A stretch of 64,000 bases of DNA, from IMG/VR virus record IMGVR_UViG_3300025154_000064, positions 24,975 through 88,974 of that record. One strand, written 5' to 3'. Source of the DNA: a virus. Within the stretch, counting starts at the first letter, position 1. Each line of letters starts with the position of its first letter. Position numbers and translations under genes: made by a program. This document shows positions 59,484-64,000 of the stretch, piece after piece. The notes beneath the pieces are model-generated. The model saw nothing but the letters and a program-made list of their open reading frames with translations, was not told where the DNA came from and searched no databases.

Positions 59484-59726
59484 TTTGTTTAACCGATTCA
59501 GTTGCTCGCACTGGCAAGTTGTGTTTAAAATCAAACCTGGCTCGCAAGCTGGGTATGTGTTTAAAGAACGTCCTGGCTCGCAAGCCTGATCTGTGTTTAA
59601 TAAGGACAATGGCTCGCACAACAAGCCTGTGTTTAACGGCCGGAATGGCTCGCAATTGCTTTTTGTGTTTAATTTCATGGCTGGCTCGCAATCTGTTTCT
59701 GTGTTTAATCGAAACTTTGGCTTATC
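59484..59726. repeat. TIGR array D, six exact 36-bp units
   Basis: After a partial half-unit (TTTGTTTAA 59484-59492), units begin at 59502, 59538, 59574, 59610, 59646 and 59682. The repeats TGGCTCGCA and TGTGTTTAA are invariant in units 2-6, and unit 1 has TTGCTCGCA. The 12 spacers are all different. The end TGGCTTATC (59718-59726) contains the stop codon of the gene at 59722. Best preserved of the arrays. Confidence 0.9.
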
Positions 59727-59982
59727 CCCAGAGCGCCATGACAGCACCAGCACCCAAAGTACAGACGCCAACGCACATCGCAATTTCTTCAAAGTATTTG
59801 CGCAGTTTCTTTCCCAGAAAATCCGGCAGGACCACCCGGCCAGGCGCGAACCCGGTTTCCACCAGCCGGCCGCGTTCCCGGTAACTTCGTGGCACCCGGA
59901 TTGAGGCGCCGTTTTTCGAAACGACGGTAATGCTTTTGTCCGATGTGGCCGTAACGCCTTGAATTTCAAAGCACATGGTCAT
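59722..59982 (-). CDS. Small protein with C-terminal membrane segment
   Basis: An 86-aa protein (ATG 59982, GGGGGGAACC upstream). ATSDKSITVVSKNGASIRVP, basic middle, then a hydrophobic end EIAMCVGVCTLGAGAVMALW. Its stop lies in the last repeat of array D. No family recognised. Confidence 0.5.
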   Translation of the reverse strand: MTMCFEIQGVTATSDKSITVVSKNGASIRVPRSYRERGRLVETGFAPGRVVLPDFLGKKLRKYFEEIAMCVGVCTLGAGAVMALWG

Positions 59983-60178
59983 GGTTCCCCCCAAGGATGT
60001 CGTTCTTTACGAGTTTCAGAATTCCGGCCGCCAGATAGGCGTCGGCATAGGCGTCAACGCAATCTCTATCCAGGCCGCGCCGGATGATGGTCTTGGCCGT
60101 CTCATGGACAGACGGATTCGCCATCACGCCTTCAATGACGTTCATAGTGTCTTTCGATACGTAACGAAGGTTTAGCAT
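59966..60178 (-). CDS. Small helical protein
   Basis: A 70-aa protein (ATG 60178 directly after the upstream stop). NLRYVSKDTMNVIEGVMANP, then CVDAYADAYLAAGIL. No family recognised. Confidence 0.5.
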   Translation of the reverse strand: MLNLRYVSKDTMNVIEGVMANPSVHETAKTIIRRGLDRDCVDAYADAYLAAGILKLVKNDILGGNHDHVL

Positions 60179-60180
60179 TC

Positions 60181-60399
60181 TCAACAGTCCCTTCCCCATC
60201 GCTGGGTGATAAGAATCCGGCGCTTGGTTCGCCAGAAGTGCGGACCGTCCTGAAAATATCTTCCAGGACCGCCATAATAGGCGCCTCTGATCCCGATCTC
60301 GATCATAATTTCCTCGTCGGCCTGATCGTTGTTTTTCAGCAACCACCAGGCCAGGCCGGAATCTTCGTACTTGTCCCAGTATTTCACGCCTTTTTTCAT
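60181..60399 (-). CDS. Small aromatic protein
   Basis: A 72-aa protein: KGVKYWDKYEDSGLAWWLLK, then GIRGAYYGGPGRYFQ. No family recognised. A small hairpin (AAGGCGCC/GGCGCCTT, 60417-60437) precedes it. Confidence 0.5.
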   Translation of the reverse strand: MKKGVKYWDKYEDSGLAWWLLKNNDQADEEIMIEIGIRGAYYGGPGRYFQDGPHFWRTKRRILITQRWGRDC

Positions 60400-60449
60400 G
60401 GTTCACCTCGTGGGTTAAGGCGCCGGGGTGGCGCCTTGTGGGTTGGTTA

Positions 60450-61895
60450 TTAAGGTTTTTCCTTCGGTCTTACGGTAAGGTTCGGCTTAAAATAGACGCT
60501 CGCGCCGAGCTTCCTTGAATCTTTTAGAAGGTTCTCGACCCATTCCCATTCGGGTTGGGATTCCAGTCCGCGACTATTACGGCTTCTGCCACCAACAATC
60601 ACCCAATCGACTCTGAAGTCACTCTTCAAGGTAATGGGTTCAAGCATAGGTTCACATGACAGGAAGAGAATGTTGTCGATATCTTTAATTTTCTCGAAAG
60701 CCACGCCGGCCGAATCAGCTCTTGCCTGCGTATCGGCTGTTGCACCCAGCAAACAGTTCTTCGGAAACTCAAAGTCGGCATAGCGTGCCGGGTTTTTCGT
60801 GAGGAATAAAAAATTCCATTGCGGGTTTTCGCCAACAACTGTCAGCACGCTTTCGATCCACTCATCCGGCACCCAAGGGCCAAACAGGTCAGCCATGCTG
60901 CAAACGAAGACATTGTTATCCAGCACGCCCGGGGGGACTGGCGTATTCGCCGCCGCGCACAGCCTTTCCGGGTGAAACGTAGGCTCAAATGTGCCATCGA
61001 ATCTCATGCCGATATCGTAGGCATAACAATACTCGCACCCATATTTACATCCGGTTACCGGGTTCCACGAATATTTGGCCCACTCGATATTTCCATTGGT
61101 GACGTTGAATTTCGATGTCGATCTTGTTATCTCTTTCTCTTTAATTTCCTGCATTGCCGCGTTAATGGTCTTGGCGCCTGCCTTAACCTCCTCGGCAATT
61201 TCTGGATCAGCTTTTTCGATAGCCTTCGCCATACCGACCATCTTCCCGGAAACGCCTACGGTTTTCGCGGCCTGCTCGCGGGATTCGTTCTCGTGCCGTT
61301 TCTTTGTGAGGTCTTCAAGCCAATTCGTTTTTGACGGGTATGGTTCCGGTTCTGGCTTTTTCTTGGCTATTGATTTAAGCCAGTCATCGCTTCCGGGGTT
61401 TGGTTCCTGTTCCTGATTTTTAGGTTGCGGAATAACCCAAGGCTCTTTGGGTTTTATAACCGCTTCCGGAAAATCTTCCGGAAGCGGTTTGCTGCCATAC
61501 ATACCTGGTCCGCTTGTAGCCTGCCGATCCTTAGCCATCGCCGCATACATCTTCTCCACCTCGATAGCCAGGAACGCCCTCTGACTCTGGTTCAGGTGCC
61601 GGCGGTTCAAGTTTTCCGAAAGGACATAGGCGATCGGATCTACCGGATTAAATTCCTCGATACGCACGTCATTTTCAACATCAATTGACGCGCATAGCCT
61701 ATTCCGGCCATCTATCAGCAGTCCGGCAGATGTAACCCGTGCCGGATGAAGGAAGCCGTTTTTCCTGACATCTTCCACCAAGGCCAAATATTCTTCATCG
61801 CTCATCATCGGCATTAAGTTCGCCGCCGGATGTACCCCAGCCAGATCATAGAGTCGAACAGCTTCTTCTAATTTTTCTTTGAAATTTATTGGCAT
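60450..61895 (-). CDS. ParB-like domain fused to DUF5131 (Gp37/Gp68, radical-SAM-like)
   Basis: A 481-aa protein. Residues 25-110: ParB/sulfiredoxin-like domain (LMPMMSDEEYLALVEDVRKN, ending GRNRLCASIDV). Middle: linker and helices with DNA-binding look. Residues 265-475: DUF5131 with NPVTGCKYGCEYCYA, the C-x3-C-x2-C that in radical SAM enzymes binds 4Fe-4S. Neighbour of the TcmP-like gene, a known pairing. Biochemical role unknown. Confidence 0.8.
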   Translation of the reverse strand: MPINFKEKLEEAVRLYDLAGVHPAANLMPMMSDEEYLALVEDVRKNGFLHPARVTSAGLLIDGRNRLCASIDVENDVRIEEFNPVDPIAYVLSENLNRRHLNQSQRAFLAIEVEKMYAAMAKDRQATSGPGMYGSKPLPEDFPEAVIKPKEPWVIPQPKNQEQEPNPGSDDWLKSIAKKKPEPEPYPSKTNWLEDLTKKRHENESREQAAKTVGVSGKMVGMAKAIEKADPEIAEEVKAGAKTINAAMQEIKEKEITRSTSKFNVTNGNIEWAKYSWNPVTGCKYGCEYCYAYDIGMRFDGTFEPTFHPERLCAAANTPVPPGVLDNNVFVCSMADLFGPWVPDEWIESVLTVVGENPQWNFLFLTKNPARYADFEFPKNCLLGATADTQARADSAGVAFEKIKDIDNILFLSCEPMLEPITLKSDFRVDWVIVGGRSRNSRGLESQPEWEWVENLLKDSRKLGASVYFKPNLTVRPKEKP

Positions 61896-62683
61896 GACCG
61901 TTCCTTTTTGGTTAGAAAAAGCGTGTCTATAAGCTGACCAAAAGCGCCACCTGCTTCTCTATATCGAGCACGATCATGGCTTTTTTTAGCGCCAATCTGC
62001 CAATACAGAAATGCGTTATCGACATCTTCGCCATACCGGCCGGTTTCCATCCATTTCGTTGGTCCGGTTATCAGGTAGGCCCATTGCGCATCATCTCCAC
62101 GAAGCGAAACAAGCATTGCATCGTGCCATTCAGGAAGCCACGTCAATATATCCTCAACATGATCATACCATTCGCGCCTTTTCTCTATCGAAAGACGCTT
62201 CAAGCCGCCAACATTACAGCCGAGCGTGGTGAGAGTGGTCGTATATATCGGCGCAGATTCGAGAAGTTTTCTCGTTAACGGCCAGTCTTTAATCGAGTTT
62301 GGGTCGGAATGGATAAAAGCTATTGAGTTTTCCGGTGGGTTGTTAGGGAATCGGCACAAATCAAGAGCGTTAACATTTAGCGCATTCTTGAAACTGCCTG
62401 AAAGTGTTGCGAATGTTATCGGATCTTTTTCGATAAAGAATGCGTCGCACTCGACGTTCCTGTCTTTCATAAATGCCAAATGCTTGCTAAGTATTTGCGG
62501 ACTTGAAATTCTCGAATGATACGACGGTAAACCATCCCCAGCGCACAAATCAAGAATAGTGTATTGCCTCCTCATAGTGCTGCCGAGCTTACCAATTGCC
62601 AGCATCCCGGCTTCTCGACCCACAAGTTTGTTCAACAAAACGTGTTTTCCAAGAGTTCGATTTTTACTGCTTCCTACTGCCAT
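61886..62683 (-). CDS. Three-Cys-motif partner (TcmP-like) protein
   Basis: A 265-aa protein. ATG 62683 is chosen (GGGGGTGG). ILDLCAGDGLPSYHSR, FIEKDPITFATL and AFIHSDPNSIKDWPLT fit the TcmP family, which is regularly found next to a CxxxCxxC DUF5131 protein, as here. The motif-I-like DLCAGDG suggests a methyltransferase-type fold. It overlaps 60450-61895 by 10 bases. Confidence 0.7.
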   Translation of the reverse strand: MAVGSSKNRTLGKHVLLNKLVGREAGMLAIGKLGSTMRRQYTILDLCAGDGLPSYHSRISSPQILSKHLAFMKDRNVECDAFFIEKDPITFATLSGSFKNALNVNALDLCRFPNNPPENSIAFIHSDPNSIKDWPLTRKLLESAPIYTTTLTTLGCNVGGLKRLSIEKRREWYDHVEDILTWLPEWHDAMLVSLRGDDAQWAYLITGPTKWMETGRYGEDVDNAFLYWQIGAKKSHDRARYREAGGAFGQLIDTLFLTKKERSCQ

Positions 62684-62724
62684 TTCCACCCCCATTGTGA
62701 AAGTTTCGGTTCAAAATTTCTTCC

Positions 62725-62765
62725 ACAATGGGATAAAATTGAATTTCTGTCAAGATAAAATTGAA
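62725..62765 (-). promoter_or_regulatory. Leftward promoter with repressor-type operators
   Basis: The minus strand has TTGACA (62748-62753), a 17-base spacer and CATTGT (62725-62730, weak). Two copies of TTCAATTTTATC (62732-62743 and 62754-62765) flank the -35. The 17-mer TTCAATTTTATCTTGAC at 62749-62765 is identical to 25024-25040. Predicts repression of the TcmP/DUF5131/TIGR-Tas operon in lysogeny. Confidence 0.65.
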
Positions 62766-62782
62766 GTTGGGTGTATTTTTTT

Positions 62783-63712
62783 TCAGGCCGCCTTTGCTCT
62801 CGCAGCTTTGTATCCCAAAAGCTCACTATCCAGCCGTGCGGAAATTTTCTTCATACTCTTGATAACGTCCTCAATTTCCGTAATGCGCCGGCTGTTACAA
62901 TTCACCAACAACCCGGCCTTGTCATCGGCAAAGGGTGTTTCCCGGAATTTCGCCATAGCGGCAAAGAGCTGGCTGAAGGCGGATTTGGCCAGTGCTTTGT
63001 CTTTGTTTGTTTCCACCGGTTTAGCCTTATCCAGAAGGCTCAACTGGGCCTCTTTTTCAAGGAACACTTCTATGTGTTTCAACATGCTGGCAACATCTTT
63101 TCCGCGCCGTGACACATCATAGCATTTCATAACCCGGCTCGGCTTCACAGTGGCCAGTTTTCTGGCAACCGCTTTAGGCAACCGGCCAGCGTCAAATTCG
63201 CGTAGCAAAATTTCGGGCAAGCCAAGTATCGGCAAATCGGCTTTGAGTGTCGTCAACGAAGTCCCAAATGCCTTGGCGCAAGTTTCCAAAGGAATGCAAT
63301 GGACGTTGACGGCCTTGTCGATCGCCTTGAGAGTTTCCAAAGCTCCCATATCCTTCCGAACGGCGTTATCCATGATCTGGTCCACAAAAATGTCACCATC
63401 AGTCTCTTCTGAATAGTCACAGATCTTCGCTTCGATTTCCAAGCCATCATCACCGGCACGGAAACCTTCCCTTTCGCTACCATCCCAGTACATATTCACA
63501 TACAGGGACACCGCCGTATAACGACATTCCCCATTGACTATCCAGTACCGACCAGGAATGTCCGGGTTTTCTCTTACATGAATTGGGTTCTTTAGACCCC
63601 TTTCCGCAATAGAGACGGCCAGTTCATCCCGCAGGTATTCCACGGGTTTGGTTTTTCGTGGTTGATGAATATCCGGGTCGATCGCGCTGATTTTAATGAA
63701 TTGAGTTGCCAT
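62783..63712 (-). CDS. ParB-like partition/nuclease-domain protein
   Basis: A 309-aa protein. N-terminal ParB domain: ISAIDPDIHQPRKTKPVEYL, then IHVRENPDIPGRYWIVNGEC and RYTA; middle HTH (LETCAKAFGTSLTTLKADLP, then ILGLPEILLREFDAGRLPKA). C-terminal helical. No ParA is visible in the window. Roles include partition of a plasmid-like prophage or transcription regulation. Confidence 0.75.
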   Translation of the reverse strand: MATQFIKISAIDPDIHQPRKTKPVEYLRDELAVSIAERGLKNPIHVRENPDIPGRYWIVNGECRYTAVSLYVNMYWDGSEREGFRAGDDGLEIEAKICDYSEETDGDIFVDQIMDNAVRKDMGALETLKAIDKAVNVHCIPLETCAKAFGTSLTTLKADLPILGLPEILLREFDAGRLPKAVARKLATVKPSRVMKCYDVSRRGKDVASMLKHIEVFLEKEAQLSLLDKAKPVETNKDKALAKSAFSQLFAAMAKFRETPFADDKAGLLVNCNSRRITEIEDVIKSMKKISARLDSELLGYKAARAKAA

Positions 63713-63941
63713 GAGTTTTTCCTCCAGGTGGTTGGATTTTAAAGTTTGGTGGGTTTCGAGAGGCCGATTTCTAAAATAATCAAAAAAAACAAGAATCGAG
63801 GCCTTCTTGACGGAAAAAAAAAATTCTACATGTGCGGGTGCGTTTTCCGGGAAATTAAAGATGTTGATTATTTGTTTTTTTTTTTTTTTTTATTATTACT
63901 ATACTAGAAGAAACCATCAAATTTTCTTGCTGCAAAGTTGA

Positions 63942-63997
63942 TCAATCGACACCGGCTTGAATTCAATTCAAGGCTTTTTCCAGCCGGTGTCGATTGA
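63942..63997. repeat. 16-bp inverted repeat with nested palindrome (origin-like)
   Basis: TCAATCGACACCGGCT (63942-63957) pairs with AGCCGGTGTCGATTGA (63982-63997). The 24-base centre includes CTTGAATT C AATTCAAG (arms 63956-63963 and 63965-63972), overlapping the left arm by two bases. It lies in the 288-bp non-coding region before the ParB-like gene, near a T19 tract (about 63871-63890). A centromere-like parS, origin or operator is possible; the window ends too close to see more. Confidence 0.6.
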
Positions 63998-64000
63998 ACA

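Noticed and set aside
57182-59726. A classic CRISPR array
   Set aside because: Repeats are 9 nt and of two kinds, spacers are 9 nt, and no cas gene is near. CRISPR repeats are about 24-47 nt with spacers near 30.
59370-59969. A minus-strand ORF through array D giving LNTxxxCEPxxx protein repeats
   Set aside because: The same frame has stops in the spacers of arrays A and B, and one unit in B is 37 bp, so the phase is not kept. It is array read by chance as protein.
60417-60437. GC hairpin as a strong terminator
   Set aside because: The stem is only 8 bp and no T-run follows on the minus strand.

Overview
The window is part of a temperate siphovirus genome, either a prophage or a free temperate phage. 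A lambda-type long-tail module on the plus strand runs into lysogeny, replication and accessory modules. The head genes lie outside the window on the left. The host looks Gram-negative, because the window encodes a lipoprotein with a lipobox and an exported small protein. A 24-bp segment beside the integrase matches the 3' end of a bacterial selenocysteine tRNA (5-bp T-stem plus 8-bp acceptor arm). This suggests a selC attachment site and a selenocysteine-using host such as a Desulfobacterota member. That host guess is inference only. No rRNA or complete tRNA gene was seen.

Layout. 1-17.3 kb (+): tail tube, tail assembly chaperone with a canonical -1 frameshift site, tape measure, tail-tip proteins (M-, L-, K-like and a fused I/J-like central fibre with an S74 chaperone end), a permuted NlpC/P60-like protein, PIN-PhoH and a P-loop kinase-like protein. 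17.3-24.3 kb (-): lipoprotein, HNH gene flanked by duplicated hairpins, attP-like site, tyrosine integrase, a release-factor-like GGQ protein, a putative metallopeptidase and a patatin-like protein. 24.5-25.4 kb: divergent repressor/Cro-like switch. 25.4-37.4 kb (+): replication and recombination (Sak4-like ATPase, DUF669, RecB-like nuclease, helicase, prim-pol/helicase, VRR-NUC, DnaQ exonuclease), nucleotide metabolism, a TraR/DksA-like protein and a SleB-like hydrolase. 37.4-63.7 kb (-): a long chain of mostly small overlapping genes, including a second recombinase, an adenine methyltransferase, ThyX, a sliding clamp and many small zinc-ribbon proteins. It ends with a DUF5131/TcmP pair and a ParB-like gene.

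The most striking element is at 57.2-59.7 kb. Three consecutive intergenic gaps hold about 19 units of a 36-bp alternating array: two conserved 9-mers (TGGCTCGCA and TGTGTTTAA on +), each followed by a unique 9-nt segment. The arrays surround a 285-aa gene with a Nop/IS110-like helix-hairpin-helix region and a zinc ribbon. The 36-nt period, two 9-nt spacers per unit, phage context and Nop/IS110-like partner match the recently described TIGR-Tas RNA-guided systems. This copy appears to be the nuclease-less (TasA-like) kind, with the array split over several loci.

Three promoters (25.0 kb +, 24.0 kb - and 62.7 kb -) share the TTCAA/TTGAA operator inside a 17-bp spacer. The single repressor therefore probably controls the replication genes, the lysogeny-side operon and the far leftward operon containing the TIGR-Tas locus.
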